Position numbers and translations under genes: made by a program. A DNA stretch of 59,440 nucleotides, taken from the NCBI GenBank assembly GCA_903828245.1, contig CAIKLP010000008.1, forward strand, positions 1 through 59,440, in the 5' to 3' direction. The notes under the pieces were generated by a model that was given only the letters and a program-made list of their open reading frames with translations, was not told the origin of the DNA and did not search any database. The stretch comes from an uncultured bacterium (lineage in GTDB: Bacteria; Bacteroidota; Bacteroidia; Sphingobacteriales; Sphingobacteriaceae). Each line of letters begins with the position of its first letter. Position 1 is the first letter of the stretch. Shown one piece after another: positions 44,195 through 57,000 of this stretch.

Positions 44195-44267
44195 GGTGAT
44201 ATAGCTCAGTTGGTAGAGCAAAGGACTGAAAATCCTTGTGTCCCTGGTTCGAATCCAGGTATCACCA
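44195..44267 (+). tRNA. tRNA-Phe (anticodon GAA)
   Basis: A 73-base tRNA. Acceptor arms GGTGATA and TATCACC pair fully, the D arm is GCTC/GAGC, the anticodon stem AAGGA/TCCTT holds the loop CTGAAAA with GAA at 44,228-44,230, and the T arm is CCTGG-TTCGAAT-CCAGG. The discriminator is A, and CCA is not encoded, as in other Bacteroidota. It is followed by a terminator, so it is an independent unit. Confidence 0.98.
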
Positions 44268-44268
44268 C

Positions 44269-44299
44269 AAAAACCTCACAGCCATGTGGGGTTTTTTTT
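44269..44299 (+). terminator. intrinsic terminator of tRNA-Phe
   Basis: A stem ACCTCACA against TGTGGGGT with loop GCCA is followed by eight T. It begins two bases after the tRNA. Confidence 0.88.
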
Positions 44300-44337
44300 G
44301 TTCCAAAGATAATTTACCTTTAAAGAAATATTTAAAA

Positions 44338-47214
44338 ATGTCCTTAAAAAGCCTTTTTGACAAGCTGATACAAAAGTTTGTTTTTGTATTATTTTTCTCC
44401 GCTATAATCAGCAGCAATTTAATTGCACAAAATTATACAACAAAGGTTTACGACGAACGCCTCGGACTTTATCAAAAAAATATTTCAGAAATACTTAAAG
44501 ATAATGATGGTTTTTTATGGCTGGGTACCGAAAGCGGTTTAGTTCGTTTTGACGGCAGTAACTTTAATGAGTTTTTTCCTAAAGAAAGTAGGTATAAATA
44601 TTTAGGAAATAGTAAAATTAAAAAACTCCAAAATAGTATTTATTTAAACTACGAAAATAATGGGTTACTTGTTTTTGATTTAAATACATATCAATACAAA
44701 AAAATATTCGATGAGCCAATATTTGAGGTGCAGCCTATCTCCGACAGTGCTTTTGTGGTCACAACAAAATCGGGTTTTCTTAAAAAGGTTATTAATGGAA
44801 AAACAGTACAGCAAATAAAAATTGCGGTCTCTGAAGGAAGTTTGATATCCATTTTTAGAGGAGATTTATACGTTTCTTTGCCAAAAATCGGAATCAATAC
44901 CTATAACACAAGTAATTTAAAATTAATTAAAAGTAATAATCATATAATTCCAGATGGTTATAGGGAAAGCTTTGATGCAGGGGATAAGAATCTTGCATTT
45001 GTTTCCAAATCGGAGGTTAAAATTGTCGCAGGTGATTTATTGGCTTTAGCGAATATTAAAAACGCTTTAGTTGGCGCTAATCCGGTTGATAATATTTCTT
45101 ATTATAAATATGTAACAGCCAATAGCCAGTTTTATATTATTCAGAATAAAAATATATTCCAAGTTTCACCTACTGGTATTGGTAATTTATATTTTAAGGA
45201 TGTTGTCAATTGCGAATTATTGTCGTTGTTTTCCATAGACTCCAATAGTTTTTTTGTAGGCACTGGACAGGGTTTGATACTAGTACACAAAAACGAATTT
45301 CCAAATGCAGTTATCGATGATAATATTCCACTAGTAGGAAATGCATTAAGGGTTCGTCGTTCAATTTTAGAAAAAAAAGACGGTTCACTTATTTTAATGG
45401 GTTACCCTCGCAATGTTAAATATGCCAATCAACGTTTTGATAAAATTGGGGATTTGGTTAGTTCTACAAACCAATCCATATTGGTAGGGGATGATATTTA
45501 TACAGGTAATGATATGCTAGGCTTTCTAAAGATTAATAGCAATACGGGATTATATCAAACTTTAGCACACAGTGCCGAAAAGCAGAGCTATTTCGGCATT
45601 TACCACGATTCGGTTAATCGACTTATTATTGCAGGAGGTAATGGGTTTTTAGCAATTCATAACCTTCAAACACGCCAAACAAAAGTTTTGACGCTATTAA
45701 AAGAGCGAATTAGTATTAGGGCAATTGTTTACGAACCAATTACAAATAATTATTGGCTAGGTACGGCAAATGGTTTGTATGTATGTGATCATAAATTTAA
45801 AATTATTAAACATTTTGCCAGTAAATTAAAAAATGCGAGTGGAGATTTTTATTCTGCTCTCTTAATTCCTAATGGAAGTAAAGAAATTTGGGCTGCGCAT
45901 AACGAAGGTGTTTCTGTATTTAATTTTCTTACAAAGAAAATTATTAAAAATTTGCCAAACAATCTGTTTTTAAATCGCCAAACAATAAGTTTAATAGAAG
46001 ATGATTTTCATCGAATTTGGATGGGAACGTATCAAGGGATAATTTGTTTTGATCCAAAAACAAGTCAATATATAAGATTAACGCGTAAAAATAATTTAAT
46101 TAATTCGGAGTTTAATTATGCATCTGCAACTAAATTAGCTAATGGAAAATTAATTTTTGGTGGACTAAACGCTTATGATATTATCAATCCTGCTAATTTT
46201 AAATTTGATTCCACATTAATTAAACCTATTGTTTCTGGGTATGCAATTTATGGTAAAAATGATACTACATTTTACAAGTGCGTAAGCAATGAATTGTCAA
46301 TTAATATCGAGAATCAGTTTGTTAAAATATTTCTTGCAACTAGTAATTTAATTAGTACAGATAAAACAACATTAGAATATCGCATAGATAATGGACCATG
46401 GTTGAGTGTAAATGAATTTAAGCAAATCTCCCTGTTTAATTTAAATCCAGGTGTAAATTTACTCTATGTTAGATCGTTTGACGAGTATGGAAGAATTTCG
46501 GAAATGAAACCATTCGTTATCAATGCATACGTTTCGTTTTACAAATCTAATGGATTTTTATGGGGATTAATTATACTCGTATTCACTGGATTTACTTTAT
46601 TTACCTATGCAAATCTTAGCAAAAATTTAATTGAAAAATTAACCAAAGAAAACATTTCAATGGATTTGCACGACGAAGTTGGCACTATGCTTACGCGTGC
46701 ATTGTATTTATTAAAAATAGAAAACAAGGGAACGGCAAGCAATGCTACAACTTACCTCAATGACGCATTGTTTAGCTTAAGGGTATATATTAATACAATG
46801 AATAAACCTGCTTTTGAGGCCATTCGATTATCTGACGAAATCAATGAAATGGCAACAAGTATTCTTGGCCCTGATATGTTTAATTTTTATTCAAACTTGA
46901 GTAGTTTTCAACATGTGGAAATAAAGAACGCATTATTTAGAGACATTAAATTATGTGTTTTTGAAGCATTGAATAATATTCAAAAACATGCGAAAGCAAA
47001 CTTGGTAATCATTCATATTATGGTCGATGCTAGACAAATCACTCTAAAGGTAATAGATAATGGGTGTTTTAATGGCGCATTTTTAGATAGATCGCTAGGT
47101 AATGGCATTCAAAATATCAAGAAGCGTGTTGCAAGGAACCACGGATTTGTTAAATTTGAGCAGAATTCACAAGGAGATGGTTTGCAAATAGTTTTTACTT
47201 TCCCAATTAAATAA
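44338..47214 (+). CDS. sensor histidine kinase with periplasmic two-component propeller
   Basis: A 958-residue membrane sensor. Signal/anchor about 10-30 (FVFVLFFSAIISSNLIAQ), then Reg_prop beta-propeller repeats (for example ILKDNDGFLWLGTESGLVRFD), a Y_Y_Y-like beta domain near 660-730, and one membrane helix about 737-757. HisKA_3 follows with phospho-acceptor His778 in SMDLHDEVGTMLTRA, and an HATPase domain ends the protein (N-box EALNNIQKHAKAN; VIDNG; GNGIQNIKKR). The ATG at 44,338 is correct; the frame continues upstream only through the tRNA-Phe gene. The response regulator follows 6 bases later. The stimulus is unknown. Confidence 0.92.
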   Translation: MSLKSLFDKLIQKFVFVLFFSAIISSNLIAQNYTTKVYDERLGLYQKNISEILKDNDGFLWLGTESGLVRFDGSNFNEFFPKESRYKYLGNSKIKKLQNSIYLNYENNGLLVFDLNTYQYKKIFDEPIFEVQPISDSAFVVTTKSGFLKKVINGKTVQQIKIAVSEGSLISIFRGDLYVSLPKIGINTYNTSNLKLIKSNNHIIPDGYRESFDAGDKNLAFVSKSEVKIVAGDLLALANIKNALVGANPVDNISYYKYVTANSQFYIIQNKNIFQVSPTGIGNLYFKDVVNCELLSLFSIDSNSFFVGTGQGLILVHKNEFPNAVIDDNIPLVGNALRVRRSILEKKDGSLILMGYPRNVKYANQRFDKIGDLVSSTNQSILVGDDIYTGNDMLGFLKINSNTGLYQTLAHSAEKQSYFGIYHDSVNRLIIAGGNGFLAIHNLQTRQTKVLTLLKERISIRAIVYEPITNNYWLGTANGLYVCDHKFKIIKHFASKLKNASGDFYSALLIPNGSKEIWAAHNEGVSVFNFLTKKIIKNLPNNLFLNRQTISLIEDDFHRIWMGTYQGIICFDPKTSQYIRLTRKNNLINSEFNYASATKLANGKLIFGGLNAYDIINPANFKFDSTLIKPIVSGYAIYGKNDTTFYKCVSNELSINIENQFVKIFLATSNLISTDKTTLEYRIDNGPWLSVNEFKQISLFNLNPGVNLLYVRSFDEYGRISEMKPFVINAYVSFYKSNGFLWGLIILVFTGFTLFTYANLSKNLIEKLTKENISMDLHDEVGTMLTRALYLLKIENKGTASNATTYLNDALFSLRVYINTMNKPAFEAIRLSDEINEMATSILGPDMFNFYSNLSSFQHVEIKNALFRDIKLCVFEALNNIQKHAKANLVIIHIMVDARQITLKVIDNGCFNGAFLDRSLGNGIQNIKKRVARNHGFVKFEQNSQGDGLQIVFTFPIK

Positions 47215-47220
47215 AAAAAA

Positions 47221-47841
47221 ATGAAATCAAATTACAAAGTTATTATTATAGAAGATGATGTTGTTTTGACACAATATTTAAGTAATAAAATTAATGAGAT
47301 TGACAATTTCGAAGTGGTGAATACTTATCAGAATCCTATTTTATTTTTAGCGGATAATTTAAAGTTTGATATTATTTTATTAGATGTAGTAATGCCGGAG
47401 ATGAATGGTTTAGATGCAATAGATCCTATTTTGTTAAAATACCCTGATGCGTTAATAATTATGAATACGATTAAAGACGATCAAGATACTATCTTTACGG
47501 CTTTAAAGCGAGGCGCATTGGGCTTTATAGACAAGCAGAGTTTCGATGTTAACTATGAAGAAGTACTAAACACAATCGCTATTGGCGGAGCTTTTATGAC
47601 CCCAAGTATTGCTAGAAAAGTAGTTGCAAATTTCCAAGATCCGAGTAATTCATTAGAAAAACTTTCGCCACGTGAAAAAGAAATTGCCAATGGAATTTTA
47701 AAAGGTTTTTCTTATAAACTAGTGGCAATGGAATGTGGAATTTCAATTGATACGGTTCGCATTCACATTAAAAATATTTATAGAAAATTAAAAATCAATA
47801 GCAAGTCGCAATTGTTTAATTTGATCAATCAAAGATTTTAG
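47221..47841 (+). CDS. NarL/FixJ-type response regulator
   Basis: A 206-residue DNA-binding regulator, partner of the kinase just upstream. Receiver domain about 5-125 with acidic pair EDD (11-13), phospho-acceptor Asp55 in IILLDVVMPEMNG, and the conserved lysine in GFIDKQSF. The LuxR-type helix-turn-helix (about 143-205) reads KLSPREKEIANGILKG, then GISIDTVRIHIKNIYRKLKIN. It may control the giant repeat-protein gene 236 bases downstream. That is only suggested by position, and no binding site is proven. Confidence 0.93.
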   Translation: MKSNYKVIIIEDDVVLTQYLSNKINEIDNFEVVNTYQNPILFLADNLKFDIILLDVVMPEMNGLDAIDPILLKYPDALIIMNTIKDDQDTIFTALKRGALGFIDKQSFDVNYEEVLNTIAIGGAFMTPSIARKVVANFQDPSNSLEKLSPREKEIANGILKGFSYKLVAMECGISIDTVRIHIKNIYRKLKINSKSQLFNLINQRF

Positions 47842-48077
47842 ATCTACTATTCTAAAAGTACACATCTGAAATAATCAGCGTGTTTAATCAAAAAAACACT
47901 GCCATAGCATTTAAGTGTAATGCATTTTTATGCTATAATTCCTACACTTTCATGTTATTCAATGCCAATGATTAAGGCACTTTGAATTATTAGTTTTACA
48001 AGGGTATTTAATTCTCAAAATCAACTTTTTTTAATTAAAAAAGAGGTTTTTGTTTTATTGATTGTAAAAATAATATA
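47842..48077. other. 236-base intergenic leader with inverted repeats
   Basis: The longest gene-free stretch in the window. It holds a nested palindrome: AAGTGTA at 47,913-47,919 pairs with TACACTT at 47,943-47,949, and GCATTTTTATGC forms a small hairpin between them. No exact TAnnTTTG element is seen; a weak candidate is TTTG at 47,981 with TATTTAAT 20 bases further on. No coding potential is apparent. Confidence 0.5.
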
Positions 48078-51000
48078 ATGATTTCTAAATTCAATTTGAA
48101 TAGCATTCTCAAAAGCTTTACTGTAGTTTTTTTTCTGATTATTAATTTGAATTTAATTGCGCAAACGCCTTGTGTTGCGCCTTATAATTCTACACCTGCT
48201 TCTAGTTGGGGTATGGTTCAGAAATTTCAATCTAATGCAGTAATTTGGAACGGTGGAACACCTACTGCCGCAGATTTAAATGGAGATGGAATTTCTGAAA
48301 TACTTGTACCTGCTAATGATAATTCAGGATATTACGTTTATAAAGGTGATGGGACAAACGCGACTTCGGGCACCAAAGATTTTGTTATTGCTACCACAAA
48401 TGAGCGTTCGGTTCAACCTGCTATTGCAAACATTATAGGGAATGCATCTTCTGCACCCGAAGTAGTCATGGTAAATGCATCAGGATTCGTTTATATATTT
48501 AATAATACTGGTGGTACGGAATCAAATTATTTATTTAAATCTACTACTGCTTCGCAATATGATAATGGGAATTCTGTAAGCCAAATTACTAAATCTGCAA
48601 CACCATATATTGTAGACATTGATGAAGATGGAACAGCCGAAATTGTTTTAGGATCGGATGTTTTTGGAATTGTGAATGGTGCATTAGTGAAAAGAGTAGC
48701 AGGTTTACCTTTAAATTATACAAGTCAAACATCTGGTTCAACTGGTACTCCTATTGATGTAATAATTGTTGACATTATTACTTCTAATGCGGGTAAAGAA
48801 TTAGTTTTTGGATCTAAAGTGTATGGAATCAATTTAACAAATGGAACTACTAATGTTTTAAAAGATTTAAGTACAGTTTCGGGTTCAGGTATTTCAGCAA
48901 ACGATAATGGGCCAACTGCTGTGGGGGATATGAACGGTGATGGTAAATTGGACATCGTTTACAATGGTTCTTCTTTTGTAGTGATGTGGGATCCTAATGG
49001 AACCACTTTAGCAAATACCTTATTATTTAAAAGAGTTCCGCCTAGCTTTAATTATGGAGTTAGGGGTTTACCCTTAATTGCCAATGTATACAATGATATA
49101 ACAACGGGAGGCAAATCAACTGATCGTCCCGAAGCAGTAATTATCAATTCGGTAAGTGGAAGTGCAGGAATTGTAACAGCATATAATTTAAACTATAATT
49201 CAAACGCAGGTACAACGACTCAACACATTTGGTCAATTGCTACCAATGACATGTCAGGTTCTACCGGTATTACCGCATTTGATTTTGATGGAAATGGTTT
49301 AAGAGAAATTATATATCGTGATCAAAGTACTTTAAGAATTATCAATGGTAATCTTGCAACACCAGTTAATTATGCTTCTGAAGCTGTTGCATCTGCAACC
49401 TGGGGCGAATATCCAATTGTGGCAGACTTAAATAATGATGGTCAAGCAGAAATTGCAGTTACGGGTAACAATATGTTACAAGTTTTTGGAAGTGATCCAT
49501 TAACTTTTGCTTGGAGAGGAGCACCTAATTATTGGAACCAAAGAAATTATCGTATTGTAAATATCAATGCTAATTTAACGGTTCCTACTACCGAAATTAA
49601 TGCAGCAAGTGCTGTTGCGTACAATAATAATGAAGCGCAATTACAATTGTCTGATGCGGTTGGTAGTGGTATTCCTAGTGGATACAGTTATGTACCCGAT
49701 GCAAGTATAACAGTCAATTCAATTGTTGGAACCTGTCCAACTATGACTGTTTCATCAACCATTAGTAATACAGGTTCCCTTTTATTACCAGCTGGAACCT
49801 ATGTTACATTTTATGATGCGAATCCAACTACAGGCGCCGCGAATATTGTAGCTACATATCAAACAATTGCTTCCATTGCTACTGGTGCTTCAACGAGTAT
49901 TTCTATTCCAATTAAGCTGGTTTATAATACCTCCATTGTGTATGCAGTAGTAAATGATAAAGGAATTACGGCTCGACCATTTAATTTAAGTTCATGGACT
50001 TCCAATACAAGAATCAATGAATGTAGTTATACCAATAATATCAGTTCAAAAACATTTACTTGTACTGATACAGATGGCGATGGTGTAAATGATTATGCGG
50101 ATTTAGATGATGACAATGATGGCATATTGGATGAAGTTGAAATGTCTAATTGCAATTCCTCCGTACTTATAACACCTATTGCTGCAACTTCAAGTCCAGT
50201 GTATGGAGGCTCTACAGCAGATCGTACAATTGATGGAACTGGTTTTACAGGTACAGGACTAACTGCGTTAGCTACGGCACCTGCTACTTTAAATGACGCT
50301 TGGTTATTAAAAGAGCCTTTGACAGCTGGTTTTATTGATTATACATTGTCTGTAGGTTCAAATATTGGTGGTGTTGTATTATGGGCACCAGATGCATTTA
50401 ATTATGGGGGAGGAGATGGGCCACCAAAAGATTTTACGGTAGAAATTACGTATAACAATGGACAGGTTTTTACAACAGGTGTTTATACTACAGCGCAACC
50501 AAATGGTAGTGGAGATAATCCCGGAGCGCAGGTATTTAATTTTCCAATAACGTTTGCCAATGCAACTAAAGTAAAATTAAATATTTTAAATGGTTGGTAT
50601 GATGTTAACAATAACAGTCTTAATCAAGTTAGTTCTGATGAACAAACAGTTATTGCCGCCTATAATATGTTTTTAGGAGAGTTTAGGGTATTATGTGGAG
50701 CAGTTGATATCGACACTGACAATGATGGTATACCTAACCGTTTAGATTTAGATTCTGATGGTGATGGTTGTCCAGATGCAAAAGAATCAGCTGTGAAAGG
50801 GGTATTGATAGCTGGAAATATTATTAATTTATCGTCTCCTTCGGGAACGTCTACCACCACCACAAATGTTGCAGGTGCTATTGCAACTGGAATCTATGGC
50901 GCCAATGGTTTTGCAAATGGTTTAGAAACTGCAAATGAATCTGGAATTTACGCTGGAACTTATACTTATAATTATGCAACTGATGCAAACATAAGTGGTT

Positions 51001-54000
51001 GTAAGGATACAGACGCCGATGGTATTGGGGATTTGTTTGATTTAGATGATGACAATGATGGAATATTGGATGAAGTTGAAAACGCTTGGTGCAAACCAAC
51101 CTTTGGAAATACAATTGACATAGTTGGTCAAACATACGGTGTTACTGCTGCTTCATTTGGTAATTATTTGCCAGCAGTTACAGCAGGATTAAATGCAACT
51201 ACTTGTATGAGTCCAGGACAAATTACTACTTTGACTTATGACTTTGGAAAAACTGTGAACAATCCAATTATTGGTTTTTATGGTGTTGATTTTGCCAAAG
51301 AAGAATGGTTCGATTTAAATGACAATCCTGTTCAATTAAGAATTTTAGATGCAAGTGCACCAACTTTGGTGTCAAATAACATTTTAACATTATCAACAAG
51401 TCCAGTTGCTGGTACAAATACTGCAGCAACATCTGCAATGGGACGTGTTCAAGTATATGGTAATGTAACCGGTTTAAAAGTAAAACATACATGGTTATTG
51501 ACTTCTCAAAATTGTGATAATCATGGTTTTTCTTTTATTGAACCAACTGAATGTTTAGGTGGCCCTAATCCAGATACAGACGGTGATGGAGTTGTTAATA
51601 GTTTGGATTTAGATTCTGATGGGGATGGTTGTCCAGATGCTTTAGAGGCAGGTGTAACTGGAACTTTAAATGCGGGAACAATTAAAAATGGTTTATATGG
51701 AGTTGTAAAAACAACCACTGCCGGTGTTGCTAATGCTATTGCTGCCGCACCATATGGGTTAAATGGATTATCAGATGGGATAGAAACTTCAACAGAAAGT
51801 GGTGTAATTAATTATATTTCAAAATATCCACCTTATGCATTAAGTAAAAATATAGCTACATGTGCAGATACTGATGCGGATAACATTGCCGATCTATTTG
51901 ATATTGATGATGATAATGATGGCATCTTAGATGCTGAAGAATCACCTACTTGTTTTATGACAGCCAATGAATGGAATATAGCAGACAAAACAGTTTCTGT
52001 TAGCATTTCATCAGATTTAAATATACTAACTCCTAATAATAAATTTTCATCATTAACAGACAATGATGGAACCGTTGCAGCTGTTCAATTTTCAACAGCA
52101 ACTGCACAATCACAATTGAATAAAGAAATTTTTAAAGTTCAATTTTGGAGTCCAACTCAATTAGATGCACTGTATATTCAAAAAATAACGGCAACAGAAA
52201 TATTTGCTGCAACAGCCTCAAGTTTAAAATTACAGGGCTCAAATGACAATACTACTTGGACTGATTTAACTGCTGCAATTACTCGACCTGCAAATGCAAC
52301 CAATGTAACTGCGAATGGAGCAGTTTCGTTGACCAATTCTAATAAGTTTACTGTTACTACAGGTGCTGGGAAATATAAATATTATAGAATTTATGGAGTG
52401 GCTGCAGCCAATATTTTAGCGGGTATTGCCAGCGAATTATATTTTGATGTAAACGCTTCAACCTATGAAGCATCTTATTTTCCAAAGTCAGATTGTTCAA
52501 ACGATACAGATGGCGATGGTATTTTAAATCATTTGGATTTAGATTCGGATGGAGACGGATGTTCTGATGCGATAGAAGCGGGAAGTTCTACAACCGCCAC
52601 TAGCTTAATAACATATCCAATCGGATTAGATGGTAATACAAATGGTTTACTTAATGTTTATGAAGGAACCACTGCTGGTACAATTAGCTATACTTCCAAA
52701 TATTCACCTTATGCAACAAGTGCAAACTTAGCTGCTTGTAAGGATATAGATGCGGATGGTATTCCAAATGATATTGATTTAGACGATGACAACGATGGAA
52801 TTTTAGATGCGGTTGAATCGCCTGATTGTTTTTATACAGCAAGCGAATGGAAATATGGTGCTAGATCTGACATTAAAGTTACTTCTCCTTTAAGTATGGT
52901 GAGTCCACAAAATAATCCTCAAAAATTAGTCGATGGATTTAATTATGGAACTAGTTACGATGTAAGATTTTTAGCAACTACAAGTTTAGTGAATGCAGTA
53001 GGTGCCGGTGTTGAAGTGTACAAGTTTAACATGAACATTCCAGTTAAACTTTCAAAAGTTTATTTGGGATATGCAAATACTGCTACACAGTTTAGTGCGA
53101 GCACAGTGCTTTCATTACGTGGTTCTAATGATGGGGTTACTTGGACTAATTTATCAGGGACAAGTGGAACACCTGGTGTTACTTATGATGCAACTATTGA
53201 TGCTAATTCTGCAACAGAAACCTCAACCATTTCACCTTATCCTGCTATTTCGCTTTATTCTAAAAATGCCAATATATTTTCAGTAACACAAAATGCAGCA
53301 AAATATCAATATTATGATATTTTTTGGGTGAGTGGAGGTGCTATAAGCCTGAGTGGTTATGCCAATGAAGTTTATTTTGAAGTAGCATCCGATTACAATC
53401 CAAGTGCGCATCCTAAAGTTTCTTGCACCAATGATACCGATGGAGATGGTATTTTAAATCATCAAGATTTAGATTCGGATGGAGACGGCTGTCCGGATGC
53501 AAAAGAAGCTGGAATTTCTGCAACGTTAACTGCTGCATCGGTTACTAATTTAGCGGGTGCAACAATTGCATCAGGCACAGCTACTTCAACAATTCAAAAT
53601 GCAATAGTTGCCGGAACAGGAATATCCACATTTGGTGCGAATGGTTTTGCCAATGCATTAGAAACAGGATCTGAAACTGGCCTATATAGTGGTATATATT
53701 CTTATACTAATGCAATTGATAAAACTATAAGTACTTGTTTAGATTCTGACGGAGATAATATTCCAGATTATCTAGATTTAGATGATGACAATGATGGAAT
53801 TTTAGATATTGTAGAATGTCCTGCTCCTGGAGTGGCACCTTTATTATCAAGATTTGATATTGCATCAGGTGTAAGTATGTCACAAAACATTACTGGTTTT
53901 CCCGAAGAGTTATGGGTAGATATTTGGACCATAGATAACAATTTTAATTTAACTATCAATGGTGTTAATATTACCACAGTAAGTGAATTAAACTTTGCGC

Positions 54001-57000
54001 CTTCTTCTATGTATACAGTTCCATTTACAGATGTGGTTAGGTCAGATGGTTCATCAATATATCCCTTGAATAGTGTTTGGTTTTATCCAGTGGGTGAACG
54101 GTATCCATTAATACGCGTTGTCATAAAAAAAGATGGAACCTCTAAAATTTATGGCTATGATTTTGTAAATGGTACTGGAAATTATAAAGAATTAGTACTC
54201 GTAAATGCATCTTACCAAAAAGTGCCTATTAATTTAACAGGTACTAATAAAATTGTTTTGGGACAGGATAATACCTTTGCGCCATCAAATTTAAATGCCG
54301 AATTTAATACTTATAGTGCTGCGGGTTTCTGTGATAACGATGGAGATGGAAAAGAAAATAGATTAGATTTAGATTCTGATGCCGATGAATGTAGCGATGC
54401 ATTTGAAGCCAAAACAACTACAAGCACAACACCTAATTTTCAATATCCAGTTACTGCTAATTATGGAACCAATGGTTTTTTAAATTCATTAGAAACAGTT
54501 GCAGATAATGGTATTTATAATAATTATTATCCTTATGATTTAGCTATAAATGCAAATGTTAAAGCTTGCTTAGATACTGATGGAGACGGGGTGCCAGATG
54601 TAAATGATTTAGATGATGATAATGATGGTATTTTAGACGCAATTGAATCACCAACTTGTTATTATTCTTTAAAAGAATTGGCCATTCCAGCAGGTATAAG
54701 CTCTGATTTATTGCCGTACAATGCTAATTCTATTTATGCTTTAAGCAACGCTATAGACGGAGCTGTAGCTACTTATTCGGCTTTTAAAGCGGGCCAATAT
54801 TTTGCAAATAAAGAAATAATAAAATTAACAGCTAAGGGATATATTTCTATTGCTAGCTTAACTTTGGAATTGGATTTTAGAGAAATTTCAAAGGACGCCG
54901 CAAGTACCTTTATGTTCCAAGGTTCTCAAGATAATGTAATTTGGGAAAATCTATCACCAACACCAATAGCTTCTATAAGTTATGCCGCTCCTTTGTTATT
55001 AACAAATAGTTTACAGCCTACAAAAAAATATAAATATTTTAGGTTGTATGGGGTTGCAGGTACTACAAATTTTGGGGGTATAGCCGAAGCTAGTTTTAAT
55101 CTAGCAAATACAAATAATTCAAGCTATTTTTCAAAAGTAATTTGTGTAAGCGATACCGATGGAGATCGTATACCTAATCATTTAGATTTAGATTCTGATG
55201 GGGATGGTTGTCCAGATGCAAAAGAGGCAAGTATCATAGGCACACTTAATTCGGGATCAATTATTAATTTAACTTCAGATTCAACAGCTGCAACTACAAC
55301 CACTGCAGGAGTCGCGAATGCTATTGCAGCAGGTGCTTACGGGTTAAATGGTTTTGCAAATGCACTAGAAACGGGAACAGAATCAGGAATCTACTCTGGA
55401 GTTTATAATTATGATTATGCTATTGCTAAATCATTAAATGCTTGTTCCGATTTTGATAGTGATGGCATACCAGATTTAATCGATATTGATGATGATAACG
55501 ACGGAATTTTAGATGCCGTAGAATCGCCTACTTGTTTTTACAATGCTGTTGAGATATCTAAACCAACTGCCATTAGTACCGATTTACTTCCTTATTCAAC
55601 TACTGTTATAGGTAATGCAATTGATGCTGATCTAACTAGCTATTCTGCTTTTGCAATCAATCAAAACTGGGTAGGTAAAACATTGTTTAATTTAACTGCA
55701 TTAGCTCAAATTCCAATTTCGGGAATAAACTTTAGTTTAGTTTCTTGGGCATTGTCTAATCCATCAAATACAACCGGTAATACTTTTAAACTTCAAGGAT
55801 CTAATGACAATAATGTTTGGACCGATTTATCTACTGCAGTTTCCTCAGCAGCAACTACTGGAATTTTAAATATTCCAAATACATTAGCCACTACATCTAA
55901 ATTTAAATATTATCAAATTGTAGGTGTTGCAGGAACTTCCTATTATGGAGGTGTTACAGATATTAATTTTGCAGTCTCAAGTACTTATGTTCAAAGTCAA
56001 TATACAAAACCAACTTGTACGGGTAGTGATACAGATAGTGATAATATTCCTAATTATTTGGATTTAGATTCGGATGGAGATGGTTGCTCGGATGCTTTGG
56101 AGGCCGGAACTACTTCGAATATCACTGCTAATTATAAATTTACAAGTACAAATTATGTTGCTGATTTTGGTGCAAATGGTTTTTACAACACCTTAGAAAA
56201 AACGGCTCCTGAAAGTAATTTGTACAATAGTATATATACATATGCCTATGCTACCACCAATACCATTAATGCTTGTACCGATAGTGATGGTGATGGCGCC
56301 CCAGATTTAATTGACCTAGATGATGATAATGATGGGGTTTTAGATGCGGTGGAGTCGCCAACTTGTTTTTATACGTTAACACAATTGGCTAAACCAATTG
56401 CAGTAAGTACCGATTTAGCTCCTTATTCAACAAATATAATTGGTAGTTCTATTGATGCAGATTTAGCCACTTATTCTGCTTTTGCGCCGTCTATTAGTTG
56501 GGTCAATAAAGAAATTTTTAAATTTACAGCTCAAGGGTATGTTGCAATTTCTGGCATCACCTTTAATTTGGTCAATTGGCCATTGTCATCAGATGTTAAT
56601 CAAACATTCAAGCTGCAAGGTTCTGGAGACAATTTGACTTGGACCGATTTATCTGCTGCAACATATTCAACGACAAGTGCTGGAACTTATACTATTAGTA
56701 ATACACTAGCAACCACTTCTAAATTTAAATATTATAGATTATTAGGCGTTGCAGGTAATACAAGTTATGGTGGCGTAACAGATGTTAATTTTAATGTAAG
56801 TAATACAAATAATTTAAGTCTCTATCCTATGTTAACTTGTACAACAAGTGATATAGATGGAGATGGCATACCTAATTACAAAGATTTAGATTCGGATGGC
56901 GATGGTTGTTCGGATGCTAAAGAAGCAGGCATCATTGGAACCTTAAGCTCGGGCACTGTAAAAAATGGTACTGGCGGAGTGGTTACCTCTACTATTACTC

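Noticed and set aside
44236-44337. Upstream extension of the sensor kinase reading frame (34 extra codons)
   Set aside because: It runs through the 3' half of tRNA-Phe and its terminator. The ATG at 44,338 begins a normal signal/anchor sequence.
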